In this document: piece by piece, positions 22,937-31,948 of the stretch
Layout of the letters: every line of letters begins with the position of its first letter
How positions within the stretch are numbered: position 1 is the first letter of the stretch
Origin: Caldimicrobium sp964493015
GTDB taxonomy: Bacteria; Desulfobacterota; Thermodesulfobacteria; Thermodesulfobacteriales; Thermodesulfobacteriaceae
NCBI GenBank assembly: GCA_964493015.1
Contig: CAZBLU010000001.1
Span: forward strand, 1 to 64,000
Direction: 5' to 3'
Length of the DNA stretch: 64,000 bases
The notes under the pieces: model-generated
What the model was told of the DNA's origin: nothing
Database searches by the model: none
Seen by the model: the letters and a program-made list of their open reading frames with translations, nothing else
Made by a program: the position numbers and the translations under genes

Positions 22937-24397
22937 CTATGTGAACTTGATGAGTAAGTTAGCCACTGTTGCTTTCATAAAATCTAATAACAAAGTTGGA
23001 TAGAGCCCTATTAGAAAGACTAATATAACCATGGATATGAGAGAGATAATTTCATTCCATTTCATGGGAGTTAGCCCATAAAGATGAGCCTTAGGTTTTT
23101 CAAAGAAGACTCGCTGATAGAGCCATAGCATGTAAGCGGCACCTATTATAACGCCAGTAGCAGCAAGAGCTGCAAACAGTTTATCTTTGAGAAAGGTGCC
23201 CTGTAGGATAAGAAATTCCCCTATAAATCCATTAGTGCCAGGCAAGCCAATGCTTGCCAGGGTAAAGATCATAAATAGGGCCGCATAAAAGGGAAAAGTG
23301 GTAGCAAGACCACCATAATAATTTATAGCTCTGCTGTGGGTTCTATCATAAATAACTCCTACACACATAAAAAGTGCCCCAGTTACTATTCCATGATTGA
23401 TCATTTGAAGTATAGCCCCATTAATTCCCACTGGATTTAACGAGAATATACCTATGGTTACAAAGCCCATGTGACTTACAGAACTATAGGCAATAAGTCT
23501 CTTCAAATCGCTTTGCCAAAGACAGGCAAGACCTGCATAGATAATAGCTATAACAGAGAGGAAAAGTATTAGATTGGCAAAATAGAGGGTTGCCTGAGGG
23601 AATAGGGGCAATAAAAATCTTACCATACCATATCCACCAAGCTTTATGAGAATTCCAGCTAAAATAACTGAACCTGCTGTCGGAGCCTCAGTATGGGCAT
23701 CGGGAAGCCAGGTGTGAACCGGCCACATAGGGACCTTTACAGCAAAGGCTATAAGGAATCCAAGAAAGAGTAGTTTCTCCACATGGGGAGCAAAGCTCTT
23801 CCCTAAAAGGACAGTATAATCAAAAGTTCCGTATTGCAGAAAGAGATAGATAATCGCTACAAGCATGAAAATAGAACCAAAGAAGGTATAAAGGAAAAAC
23901 TTGATAGTAGAATAAATTCTTCTTGGACCACCCCAAATCCCAATGATTAAATACATGGGAATTAACAGGGCCTCCCAAAAGACATAAAAGAGAAGTAGAT
24001 CAAGGGATAAAAATACTCCCACCATAGCAATATTGGTAAATAAAAGGGCAAGATAAAATTCCTTAACCTTTTCTTTAATAGAGTCCCAGGAAATGAGGAT
24101 ACATAGAAGAGTAACCAAGGTAGAAAGAGGCACGAAAAGAATGCTTATCCCATCAACTCCAAGAAAGTAATAACTATTTATAGCCTCAATCCATAGCTTC
24201 TTTTCTACCAACTGAAAATGTGGATTACTAAAGTCAAAGTTAAGTAATAAAACAACAGAGAGCAGGAAATCAAAAAGGGCCGTAATAAGGGCTATAGCCT
24301 TAATTATTCTCTCTCTCTCCCTGGGAGTTAAGAGGATAATTGATATACCAATTAGGGGTGACCACAAAATCCAACTCAAAATTCCTGAGATGTTCAC
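22937..24397 (-). CDS. nuoM: NuoM, complex I antiporter-like membrane subunit
   Basis: NuoM forms part of the proton-translocating arm. Seen features are FWEALLIPMYLIIGIWGG with the conserved glutamate, KVPMWPVHTWLPDAHTEAPT, LIKLGGYGMVRF and LIAYSSVSHMGFVTIG. The 486-residue length and about 14 hydrophobic segments are normal. The gene lies 13 bp after nuoL and 10 bp before nuoN. Confidence 0.94.
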   Translation of the reverse strand: MNISGILSWILWSPLIGISIILLTPRERERIIKAIALITALFDFLLSVVLLLNFDFSNPHFQLVEKKLWIEAINSYYFLGVDGISILFVPLSTLVTLLCILISWDSIKEKVKEFYLALLFTNIAMVGVFLSLDLLLFYVFWEALLIPMYLIIGIWGGPRRIYSTIKFFLYTFFGSIFMLVAIIYLFLQYGTFDYTVLLGKSFAPHVEKLLFLGFLIAFAVKVPMWPVHTWLPDAHTEAPTAGSVILAGILIKLGGYGMVRFLLPLFPQATLYFANLILFLSVIAIIYAGLACLWQSDLKRLIAYSSVSHMGFVTIGIFSLNPVGINGAILQMINHGIVTGALFMCVGVIYDRTHSRAINYYGGLATTFPFYAALFMIFTLASIGLPGTNGFIGEFLILQGTFLKDKLFAALAATGVIIGAAYMLWLYQRVFFEKPKAHLYGLTPMKWNEIISLISMVILVFLIGLYPTLLLDFMKATVANLLIKFT

Positions 24398-24410
24398 CCT
24401 GCCCTCCTCC

Positions 24411-26384
24411 TCACTTTAGATACATAAAAAGAAAGTATATAATAAGACCTAAGAGAATAAACCAGTTATAATGATTAATTAGACCTGTATGAAATCTCCT
24501 AAAGAAACCAGCAGTGGCTTCTACAGTCTTAGCTGAGCCATTAACAGTTTGATCAATAACAAAGGTATCTAAAATGAGATTTACTACAGTTCTCGATAGC
24601 CATAATGTGGGAACTACAATGATCTTATGATAGAGCTCATCAAAATACCACTTTCTATAAATAAAGTTATATACAAACCTAAAACGCGAAGAAAATACTG
24701 TTTCTAATGAGGGGTTCTTTACGTAGATCAGATAGGCAAGGAATATACCTAAGAGTCCGGCCAAAACTGAGAGGGCCATTAAGAAATATTCAGTGCTATG
24801 CTCTACATGGGGTAATTCGGGATGTCCAAGGACTGTTTCTAAAAACCTTTGAAAGTGTGCCCCACCACCTAAGGATTCGGGAATACCAAGCCATCCAGAA
24901 AAAATAGCCCCAATAGATATAATAATCAAAGGTATAGTCATCACCTTAGGAGATTCATGAGGATGATGACCGTGAAGGGCCTCTTCTCCACGAAATTCAC
25001 CAAAAAAGACCTTGAAAAAGACCCTAAAAGTATAAAAGGCTGTCATACAGGCAATAACAACCCCCATAAACCAGATGAACTTACCCCAAGGATATTTGGA
25101 AAAAAAAGCATAGGCAAGGATTTCGTCTTTGCTAAAGAAACCGGCAAGTCCTGGAACGCCTGAGATGGAAAGAGAGGCAATTAAGAAGGTCCAAAAAGTA
25201 ATAGGCATATACTTTCTTAATCCCCCCATGATACGTATATCATTGGGATCTGCTGCATGATGAAGGGCATGTATGACACTTCCTGCCCCAAGAAAGAGTA
25301 AGGCCTTAAAATAGGCATGGGTAAAGAGATGAAACATCCCCACAGCAAAGGCACCTACTCCACAGGCCATAAACATGTAACCAAGCTGTGATAGAGTTGA
25401 GTAAGCTATAACTCTTTTAATATCAAACTGCGTAGGAGCAATGGTAGCTGCCATAAAGGAAGTAAATACCCCTACAAAAGCCACCATGGCCATAGCATAA
25501 TCACTCATTTCAAATAGGGCATGAAGCCTTGAAACCATGAAGACTCCCGCTGTAACCATGGTAGCAGCATGTATGAGGGCTGAAACTGGAGTAGGCCCTT
25601 CCATGGCATCAGGAAGCCAGGTATGCAGAGGAAACTGGGCACTTTTCCCCATAGCCCCACAGAATAAAAGAAAGGCTATCAAAAAGGGCACATGTATCTC
25701 ATAACCACCAAGGCTTAAATAGACCTGGGAAAGCTGAGGTAACTTGGGGAATATTTCGTGATAATAGAGGGTGCCCAGATAATAAAATACGGCAAAGATA
25801 CCCAAGGCAAAACCAAAATCTCCCACACGGTTAACTATAAAGGCCTTTTTAGCTGCATCGCTTGCACTCTTTTTCTCATACCAGAAACCGATAAGCAAAT
25901 AGGAACAGAGCCCTACTCCCTCCCAACCAAGATAGAGTTGTACTAAATTATTGGAAAGCACGAGCATGAGCATAAAGAAAGTAAATAGGGATATATAAGA
26001 AAAAAATCTATAATAACCTGGATCACCCTTCATGTAACCAATAGAATAAACATGAATTAAAAAGGAAAGTGAGGTAACCATGCAAAGCATCATAATAGAA
26101 AGGGGATCCACAAGAAATCCAAGGCCAACCTTGAAATTGCCTGCTACTATCCACGAATAGAGATCAAAGTTGTATATCTTTCCTGAGATAACCTCAAAGA
26201 GAAGGCTTAATGAAAGGAGAAAACTTACCAAAAGGGCAGAAACAGGCAATACATAGGGTTTGTCGGGAAAATATCTTTTACCGAAAATAAGGGTGGTAAG
26301 GGAGGCTATCAAGGGTAAGAAAGGCACTAAAAAAACTTTTAAATTAAAGGAACTAACCATTTCAGTTGCAGCAAGAGAGGCCAT
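24411..26384 (-). CDS. nuoL: NuoL, largest complex I antiporter-like subunit
   Basis: NuoL is the distal pump subunit and carries a long C-terminal lateral helix. Here the core motifs LGWEGVGLCSYLLIGFW, MGKSAQFPLHTWLPDAMEGP and VIAYSTLSQLGYM are visible, and residues ~560-657 form the extended amphipathic helix plus final membrane segment. Length 657 is typical. It lies 3 bp after nuoK. Confidence 0.94.
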   Translation of the reverse strand: MASLAATEMVSSFNLKVFLVPFLPLIASLTTLIFGKRYFPDKPYVLPVSALLVSFLLSLSLLFEVISGKIYNFDLYSWIVAGNFKVGLGFLVDPLSIMMLCMVTSLSFLIHVYSIGYMKGDPGYYRFFSYISLFTFFMLMLVLSNNLVQLYLGWEGVGLCSYLLIGFWYEKKSASDAAKKAFIVNRVGDFGFALGIFAVFYYLGTLYYHEIFPKLPQLSQVYLSLGGYEIHVPFLIAFLLFCGAMGKSAQFPLHTWLPDAMEGPTPVSALIHAATMVTAGVFMVSRLHALFEMSDYAMAMVAFVGVFTSFMAATIAPTQFDIKRVIAYSTLSQLGYMFMACGVGAFAVGMFHLFTHAYFKALLFLGAGSVIHALHHAADPNDIRIMGGLRKYMPITFWTFLIASLSISGVPGLAGFFSKDEILAYAFFSKYPWGKFIWFMGVVIACMTAFYTFRVFFKVFFGEFRGEEALHGHHPHESPKVMTIPLIIISIGAIFSGWLGIPESLGGGAHFQRFLETVLGHPELPHVEHSTEYFLMALSVLAGLLGIFLAYLIYVKNPSLETVFSSRFRFVYNFIYRKWYFDELYHKIIVVPTLWLSRTVVNLILDTFVIDQTVNGSAKTVEATAGFFRRFHTGLINHYNWFILLGLIIYFLFMYLK

Positions 26385-26387
26385 AGG

Positions 26388-26690
26388 CTATCCCCTAAAG
26401 CAGTTTATTTCTTCAGTATAGACCTTGCGAAGTTTCTTATATAATAGCACTGCTAAACTTAAACCTACTCCAGCTTCAGCTGCAGCCATAGCTATCAAGA
26501 AAAAAACTATTAAGTATCCAGTAGTATCATGAGTAAAGTGAGAAAGGGCAGCAAAAAAAATGATTAGGGCATTCATCATAATTTCTAAGGAGACAAGTAA
26601 AATAATTAAATTTCTCCTAAATAGCACACCTATCAAGCCAATAATGAAGAGTAAAAAACTTAAGAAAACATAATATTCAAAGGGAACCAT
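26388..26690 (-). CDS. nuoK: NuoK, complex I small membrane subunit
   Basis: This 100-residue three-helix subunit contributes two membrane glutamates to the central proton channel; they are visible in LLVSLEIMMNALIIFF and IAMAAAEAGVGLSLAVLLYK. The length is exactly that of the family. Its start overlaps the end of nuoJ by 14 bp, typical of this operon. Confidence 0.94.
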   Translation of the reverse strand: MVPFEYYVFLSFLLFIIGLIGVLFRRNLIILLVSLEIMMNALIIFFAALSHFTHDTTGYLIVFFLIAMAAAEAGVGLSLAVLLYKKLRKVYTEEINCFRG

Positions 26691-27225
26691 ATTGCTCCTC
26701 CTTTAACTTTCTCAATAAAAAGACAGCACCCAAAACAACCACTAAGAGGATAACGCCAATGACCTCAAACTGGAAGAGAAAGTGGGTAAAGAGATAGCGA
26801 GCCATCCACATGAGATTGGTCCCTTGAGAGACATCATAAGGAAGCTGCGCCTTAAAGGAAGGTACTAAAGCCGTAAGAAATAGAAGGGATTTAAAGAAAA
26901 AGAAGACAAAAATAAGAAAGATCATCAAACCAAGTGAGGCTTTAGAAACAAAAACGTGCCATCTTTCCTCTTTACGAAGATTTATGAGATAGACAACAAA
27001 AAGAAAGAGAACAAGCACCGCGCCAGCATACACTATAATCTGAACGGCTGTCAAAAACTCAGAACCAAGGGTATACAGCATAAAGGCCTGATGTAGTATG
27101 AGCACTAATACCCATAAAACTGCATGAACAGGATTCCTGGAAACCACAGCCAAAAGGGCTGGTAAAGACATACCTAAGGCCAAATAAAAAAACACAAGAT
27201 AGTCCCAATTCATAACTTCATACAC
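26677..27225 (-). CDS. nuoJ: NuoJ, complex I membrane subunit
   Basis: A 182-residue hydrophobic protein with five membrane segments. The family signature QIIVYAGAVLVLFLFVVYL is present near residue 60 and the final segment ends with a short basic tail. It overlaps nuoI by 8 bp at its start and nuoK by 14 bp at its end, consistent with translational coupling. Confidence 0.92.
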   Translation of the reverse strand: MYEVMNWDYLVFFYLALGMSLPALLAVVSRNPVHAVLWVLVLILHQAFMLYTLGSEFLTAVQIIVYAGAVLVLFLFVVYLINLRKEERWHVFVSKASLGLMIFLIFVFFFFKSLLFLTALVPSFKAQLPYDVSQGTNLMWMARYLFTHFLFQFEVIGVILLVVVLGAVFLLRKLKEEQYGSL

Positions 27226-27760
27226 CTGTAAAGGCTCTCTTTTTGGCTGGTAAAAGTCTCTCTGGATATCCTCTTGGTTTCCAGAAGGGATTTAAGTAAG
27301 GTCTCTTTTGGGTTTTTATAAAATCATCCCAGTTCTGTAATAACTTTTCTTTGGTAAAATAAAGCTCTTCACGACTAAAACCAATATACTCAAAAAACTC
27401 CGTTAAAACCACCGCATTAACAGGGCATACCTCTTCACAATATCCACAGTAGACACATCTCAGGGCCTCAATATCATAACGCACTATCCTTCTCCTTTTT
27501 GCCTCTGGGTCCACTTCATATTCAATTTGAATACACTTAGAAGGGCAAACCCTTGCGCATCTCATACAGCCAATACATAAAGTATCTCCACTTTGAGGAT
27601 CTCTAACTAAGGCATGTCTCCCTCGAAAACCGGGTTTTGGGATGACCTTATCCTTTTCAGGATACTGAATAGTCACTGGCCTTTCCAAAAGCAATTTTCT
27701 TAAAGTTAAGGCAAGCCCTTTCCAGATCTCAAGAAGTAATACCTTCTGCAGTAGCCCCAT
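27218..27760 (-). CDS. nuoI: NuoI, complex I 2x[4Fe-4S] subunit
   Basis: NuoI carries clusters N6a and N6b between the input of electrons and the terminal cluster in NuoB. Two ferredoxin motifs are intact: CIGCMRCARVCPSKC (residues ~62-76) and CVYCGYCEEVCPVNA (~101-115). The N-terminal amphipathic helix and GFRGRHAL motif match the family. Length 180 is normal. It follows nuoH by 10 bp. Confidence 0.95.
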   Translation of the reverse strand: MGLLQKVLLLEIWKGLALTLRKLLLERPVTIQYPEKDKVIPKPGFRGRHALVRDPQSGDTLCIGCMRCARVCPSKCIQIEYEVDPEAKRRRIVRYDIEALRCVYCGYCEEVCPVNAVVLTEFFEYIGFSREELYFTKEKLLQNWDDFIKTQKRPYLNPFWKPRGYPERLLPAKKRAFTGV

Positions 27761-27770
27761 CTCTTTTCCC

Positions 27771-28754
27771 TCAAAACATTAATTTTAAAAAGGCTGTTAC
27801 AAAGAGATTAAGGAGCGCCACTGGAATAAGGACCTTCCATCCGAGGCTCATGAGCTGGTCATACCTATAACGAGGTAAGGTTGCCCTTACCCATATATAG
27901 AAAAAGAGTAGTAAATATAATTTTATTAAAAACCAAAAGAAAGGAAGACCAGGGACCTCAAAGGGACCAGCATAACCACCTAAGAAACAAGTAACAGCAA
28001 GGGCACTCATTACTACCATACCAAAATATTCCGCAAGGTAAAAAAGGGCAAAGCGAATACCACTGTATTCCACAAAATAACCAGCCACAAGCTCTGTTTC
28101 TGCCTCAGGTAAATCAAAGGGGACTCTATTTGTCTCTGCTAAGGCTGAAACCATAAATACAAAAAAGGCAACAATTTGGGGTATGAGAAAGACCTTAAAA
28201 GGGCTTTCCATCTGGGCCTTTACTATATCCTGAAGATTAAAAGATCCAGCCATTAATACCACGGAAAGTAAGGCTAAAGACATAGCTACCTCGTAGCTTA
28301 TAACCTGGGCACTTGCCCTCAAAGCCCCAAGAAAGGCGTATCTTGAGTTGGATGCCCAGCCAGACAAAATAACTCCATAGGCACTTAAAGAACTCAGAGC
28401 AAGTATGAAAAGAAGCCCCACATTTAGATTGCTGAGGACAAACCTTTCCCAAAGGGGTATCAAAGCAAGACCAGAGGCAGCACAAACTAAGGATATAAGG
28501 GGGGCTATGGCAAAAATGGGCCGATCAACGGTTGCAGGAAAAATATCCTCCTTCTGAATAAGTTTCAATACATCAGCTATAGGTTGCAATATTCCCCTCG
28601 GGCCAACTCTATTAGGACCAAGTCTTTGCTGCATCCTCGCTATAATCTTCCTCTCTGCATAAGTAAGATAGGCTACATGTGTAAGTGAAACAAGAAGGAG
28701 AATAAGACCTGAAACGGCCACAAGAACTGGCCCTTGTAAAAGGGTAATATCCAT
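27771..28754 (-). CDS. nuoH: NuoH, complex I quinone-site membrane subunit
   Basis: NuoH forms the quinone cavity and couples quinone reduction to proton pumping. It shows RMQQRLGPNRVGPRGILQP, EYSGIRFALFYLAEY and the DLPEAETELVAGYFVEYSG loop that contacts the quinone chamber. About eight membrane segments are visible. ATG 28754 is chosen because GGGAGGGGG lies just upstream; an ATG at 28778 would add eight residues and place the ribosome-binding site inside the gene. Confidence 0.94.
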   Translation of the reverse strand: MDITLLQGPVLVAVSGLILLLVSLTHVAYLTYAERKIIARMQQRLGPNRVGPRGILQPIADVLKLIQKEDIFPATVDRPIFAIAPLISLVCAASGLALIPLWERFVLSNLNVGLLFILALSSLSAYGVILSGWASNSRYAFLGALRASAQVISYEVAMSLALLSVVLMAGSFNLQDIVKAQMESPFKVFLIPQIVAFFVFMVSALAETNRVPFDLPEAETELVAGYFVEYSGIRFALFYLAEYFGMVVMSALAVTCFLGGYAGPFEVPGLPFFWFLIKLYLLLFFYIWVRATLPRYRYDQLMSLGWKVLIPVALLNLFVTAFLKLMF

Positions 28755-28796
28755 CAAGCCCCCCTCCCTAAATATCAAAATACAACTCTCTATTTC

Positions 28797-30029
28797 TTAC
28801 CTATCACAGTCTCCTAAAACCACATCCAAAGTCCCAATTATAGCAATAAGGTCTGCTATTAAATGTCCCTTCGCTAAGCTTGGTATAGCAGATATGTGCA
28901 CAAATGATGGTGTTCTAATCCTAAGTCTCCAGGGTTTATTCGTGCCATCACTCACCACATAGACTGCAAGTTCGCCCTTTGGAGATTCGATACTGGCAAA
29001 GGCCTCCCCTGGTGGAACTGGGAACACTTCCCTTCCCGTAAAAATAAAACCTTTTTTAGGATGAGGTTTTGGCTCTGGCTCTCTCATTCTCTCAGGGATA
29101 AGAAGATCAGGAGCATCCTCAGCTATAATAGGCTCACCCTCAGTCTCAGGAAGCTTTTCTAAACACTGTTTAATTATCCTATTAGACTGCCGCATCTCCA
29201 TCATTCTAACACGATAACGGTCATAGACATCCCCCCGCTCCCCCACAGGCACCTCAAATTCTACTTCATCGTATGCATCATATGGTCTAAACTTTCTCAC
29301 ATCATAGGGAACTCCAGAACCTCTTAAGACAGGTCCTGTTAAACCCAAGTTTATAGCCTCTTCAGCAGAGACCACAGCTATACCCTTGGTCCTTTCAAGC
29401 CAAATTCTATTCACATCAATTAAGGTCTCATACTCTAAAATCAATTGAGGGAACTCCTCGGTAAATTTTTTTAGGCTCTCTATGGCTTCTTGGGTGAAAT
29501 CCTGTCTCACTCCACCTACTCGAACATAACTATGAGTTAGTCTTGCCCCGCAGATCTCTTCAAAAATATTAAGAAGCCTTTCACGCTCACGAAAACAATA
29601 TAGAAAAACAGTCATAGCCCCTATATCAAGAGCATGGGTGGCAAGCCAGAGGAGATGGCTTGATATACGGGCCATCTCATTCACTATAGTTCTCAAAAGC
29701 CTTGCCCTTCTTGGCACCTTTAGCCCAAAGAGCTTCTCAAAGGCTAAACAAAAGACCGTATTATTGGCTGCAGAGGCAATGTAATCTAAACGATCACTGA
29801 GCACAATGGTCTGATTATAGTTCAGATTTTCCGCAAGCTTTTCCACACCTCGATGTAAATAGCCAATACGGGGATCACACCCCACTATGGTCTCACCATC
29901 AAGTTCAAGGACAAGCCTCAAAACTCCGTGCGTTGAAGGATGCTGAGGCCCAAGATTAAGATAAAAGGGCTCTTCATACTGGTCAGAGTTTACCCTCTTT
30001 GGCCTTACTTCAATTAGGGAAGAACTCAT
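28797..30029 (-). CDS. nuoD: NuoD, complex I 49-kDa-type subunit
   Basis: NuoD, related to the large subunit of NiFe hydrogenases, lines the quinone site with NuoB. It begins with the typical FYLNLGPQHPSTHGVLRLVL and has the quinone-site histidine there, plus RIGYLHRGVEKLAE and the C-terminal LPEGE-like region replaced by a PEPKPHPKKGF loop. The extreme C-terminus (IIGTLDVVLGDCDR) is the family ending. Length 410 is slightly long owing to a charged insertion near residue 290-330. It overlaps nuoC by 4 bp. Confidence 0.94.
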   Translation of the reverse strand: MSSSLIEVRPKRVNSDQYEEPFYLNLGPQHPSTHGVLRLVLELDGETIVGCDPRIGYLHRGVEKLAENLNYNQTIVLSDRLDYIASAANNTVFCLAFEKLFGLKVPRRARLLRTIVNEMARISSHLLWLATHALDIGAMTVFLYCFRERERLLNIFEEICGARLTHSYVRVGGVRQDFTQEAIESLKKFTEEFPQLILEYETLIDVNRIWLERTKGIAVVSAEEAINLGLTGPVLRGSGVPYDVRKFRPYDAYDEVEFEVPVGERGDVYDRYRVRMMEMRQSNRIIKQCLEKLPETEGEPIIAEDAPDLLIPERMREPEPKPHPKKGFIFTGREVFPVPPGEAFASIESPKGELAVYVVSDGTNKPWRLRIRTPSFVHISAIPSLAKGHLIADLIAIIGTLDVVLGDCDR

Positions 30030-30562
30030 CTGGCACCCCTGGCTTTAGTCTTAAGCTCCCTATACACCTTCCATTCTCTCTCCTCTTCAAGTTGCAAGGG
30101 ATAGTCTTTTCGCAAGGGAAAGCCTTCCCAATCTTCAGGCATAAGGATCCTTCTTAAATCTGGATGTCCCTTAAAGACAATCCCAAACATGTCATAGCAC
30201 TCTCTTTCAAACCAATTAGCGGTCTTCCAAAGGGAAGTTAGAGAGTATTGCCAACAGTCCTTCTCTGGAATGGGCACTTTTACCCTTAAGAGCTCCTTTC
30301 GGGAAATACTATAGAGATGATAAACCACTTCAAAGCGTTCAGGCTTTGCTTCAAGCTTATAATTTAGGTAGTCCACACCACAGAGATCAATAAGATGATT
30401 AAAGCCTTCTCCCTTGAGAAATTGCATTATCTCTAAAAAACCCTCCCTTTTAACTGTTAAGGTCGTAGTATCTCCCTCTCTTAGGTCCAAAATATAACGA
30501 GGAAACTTTTCTTTTAAGTTTTTTAATAGGGTTTCCATATCTATTTTCTCCAAAATCCCCAT
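30026..30562 (-). CDS. nuoC: NuoC, complex I 30-kDa-type subunit
   Basis: NuoC lies on the peripheral arm beside NuoD. The protein ends with the family signature WFERECYDMFGIVFKGHPDL followed by RRILMPEDWEGFPLRKDYPL. Length 178 is normal for a stand-alone NuoC (in some organisms it is fused to NuoD). It overlaps nuoB by 22 bp at its start and nuoD by 4 bp at its end. Confidence 0.94.
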   Translation of the reverse strand: MGILEKIDMETLLKNLKEKFPRYILDLREGDTTTLTVKREGFLEIMQFLKGEGFNHLIDLCGVDYLNYKLEAKPERFEVVYHLYSISRKELLRVKVPIPEKDCWQYSLTSLWKTANWFERECYDMFGIVFKGHPDLRRILMPEDWEGFPLRKDYPLQLEEEREWKVYRELKTKARGAR

Positions 30563-31059
30563 CTACCTGTTTCTCTCTTCATTTTTTCTTGTAACTGAAG
30601 AAGGGCATAAATTAGAGCCTCAGGCCTTGGGGGACAGCCTGGCAAATAGATATCCACAGGCAAAAACTCATCTACTCCCTGCACCGTTGAATAGGTCCTA
30701 AAGATCCCTCCAGAACAGGCACAACTTCCCATAGCAATAACATATTTTGGCTCTGCCATTTGTTCATAGACCCTCTTTATCATAGGAGCCATCTTTTTAG
30801 TAACTGTACCAGCCACAATAAGACAATCAGCCTGTCTTGGTGAGGCCCTAAAGATGATACCAAAACGGTCAAGATCAAAGTGACTGGCCCCTGTAGCCAT
30901 CATCTCAATGGCACAGCAGGCAAGACCAAAGGTCATAGGCCAAATAGAAGAAGCCCTGGCCCAGTTAAAAATCTTATCTATAGGGGTAATAAAGGCAGGT
31001 GTCCCCGGTATCTGCCTAACAGAGGGAGCAATCTCAATAGTGGACTTCTCTACTCCCAC
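30541..31059 (-). CDS. nuoB: NuoB, complex I subunit with terminal cluster N2
   Basis: NuoB binds the 4Fe-4S cluster N2 that reduces quinone. The adjacent-cysteine ligand pair is seen in TFGLACCAIEMMA, with further cysteines in YVIAMGSCACSGG and DIYLPGCPPRPEA. Length 172 is typical. The start overlaps nuoA by 10 bp and the end overlaps nuoC by 22 bp. Confidence 0.95.
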   Translation of the reverse strand: MGVEKSTIEIAPSVRQIPGTPAFITPIDKIFNWARASSIWPMTFGLACCAIEMMATGASHFDLDRFGIIFRASPRQADCLIVAGTVTKKMAPMIKRVYEQMAEPKYVIAMGSCACSGGIFRTYSTVQGVDEFLPVDIYLPGCPPRPEALIYALLQLQEKMKRETGRWGFWRK

Positions 31060-31403
31060 TTCAAGCCTCCTTCACTAAGGGCATAAAGATAGGCTGCAAA
31101 AAGCATAACTACAAAGATGAAAATCTCCACAAAACCAAACCAAGACAATTCCTCAAAGACTACAGCCCAAGGATAAAGGAAAACTACTTCTACATCAAAG
31201 ATAAGAAATATAAGGGCTATAAGATAGAACTTTACCTTAAAGGGCCCTTTAGTATCCCCAGAGGGATCTATTCCACACTCATAGGCAATCAACTTTTCAG
31301 GAAAGGGCTTTCTTATGGCAATAAGTCTGTTAGCCAAAAGCATAGAAAGCCCAATGACCAATACCAACCCAGCAAAAATTAGTAAAGGCAAAAGACCGCC
31401 CAT
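31050..31403 (-). CDS. nuoA: NuoA, complex I small membrane subunit
   Basis: A 117-residue protein with three membrane segments and the family signature KPFPEKLIAYECGIDPSGD between helices 1 and 2, followed by KFYLIALIFLIFDVEVVFLYPW. GGGAAG-type ribosome-binding sequence precedes the ATG. It lies 6 bp after the polyferredoxin gene, so it is not the first gene of the transcript. Confidence 0.94.
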   Translation of the reverse strand: MGGLLPLLIFAGLVLVIGLSMLLANRLIAIRKPFPEKLIAYECGIDPSGDTKGPFKVKFYLIALIFLIFDVEVVFLYPWAVVFEELSWFGFVEIFIFVVMLFAAYLYALSEGGLKWE

Positions 31404-31409
31404 CTTCCC

Positions 31410-31823
31410 TTACTCCTTGGCCTTCAATTCTTTTATCTCTAAGGCCTTATTCGGGCAGGCAGAGACACAATAGGGTAACTCCCCCCTTTCTACCCGTTGA
31501 AAACAAAGATCACACTTCCCTATGGTCCCAGTATTAAAATTAAAACGCGGAACCCCCCAGGGACAGGCCTCAATACAATTTTTACAGCCTACACAGAGAT
31601 TTTGATAGAAGGCCACTATTTCTCCCTTCTTAGCCAAAGCAAAAACTGGACAGGCAGCTGCACACTGAGGTTTCTTACACTGCAAACAGGAAAAATACGC
31701 AAATTTAGAACCTACCTTGAAAATTCGACAGTTGGACAAACCCTGGTGATTTTCTCCACAGACCTTAACACATTCCTCACAGCCTGTGCAATTTTCAACA
31801 ATATGAACAATGGTGTAATTCAT
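31410..31823 (-). CDS. HycB/NrfC-like polyferredoxin leading the nuo operon
   Basis: About 137 residues carry four clusters' worth of cysteines in the arrangement of DMSO-reductase-type iron-sulfur subunits (HycB, HydN, NrfC): CTGCEECVKVC, CLQCKKPQCAAACP, CVGCKNCIEACPWG and CDLCFQRVERGELPYCVSACP. Such proteins shuttle electrons between an oxidoreductase and a partner. It is 6 bp upstream of nuoA in an operon that has no nuoEFG, so it may feed electrons to complex I in place of the NADH module; that is inference. ATG 31823 is preferred to a TTG at 31859, because similarity to the family begins at MNYTIVHIVENCTGC. Confidence 0.85.
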   Translation of the reverse strand: MNYTIVHIVENCTGCEECVKVCGENHQGLSNCRIFKVGSKFAYFSCLQCKKPQCAAACPVFALAKKGEIVAFYQNLCVGCKNCIEACPWGVPRFNFNTGTIGKCDLCFQRVERGELPYCVSACPNKALEIKELKAKE

Positions 31824-31948
31824 ATCAACCTTTTTTAAAAGACTAAGCAAAATAGTCAAATTTTATTTAAAAAGGTTTTAAGGCTTTATGAAGAATTTTT
31901 ACTAAAACTGTATAATTTTTCCCCATTTTTTATTTAAAAACAAGTTTT

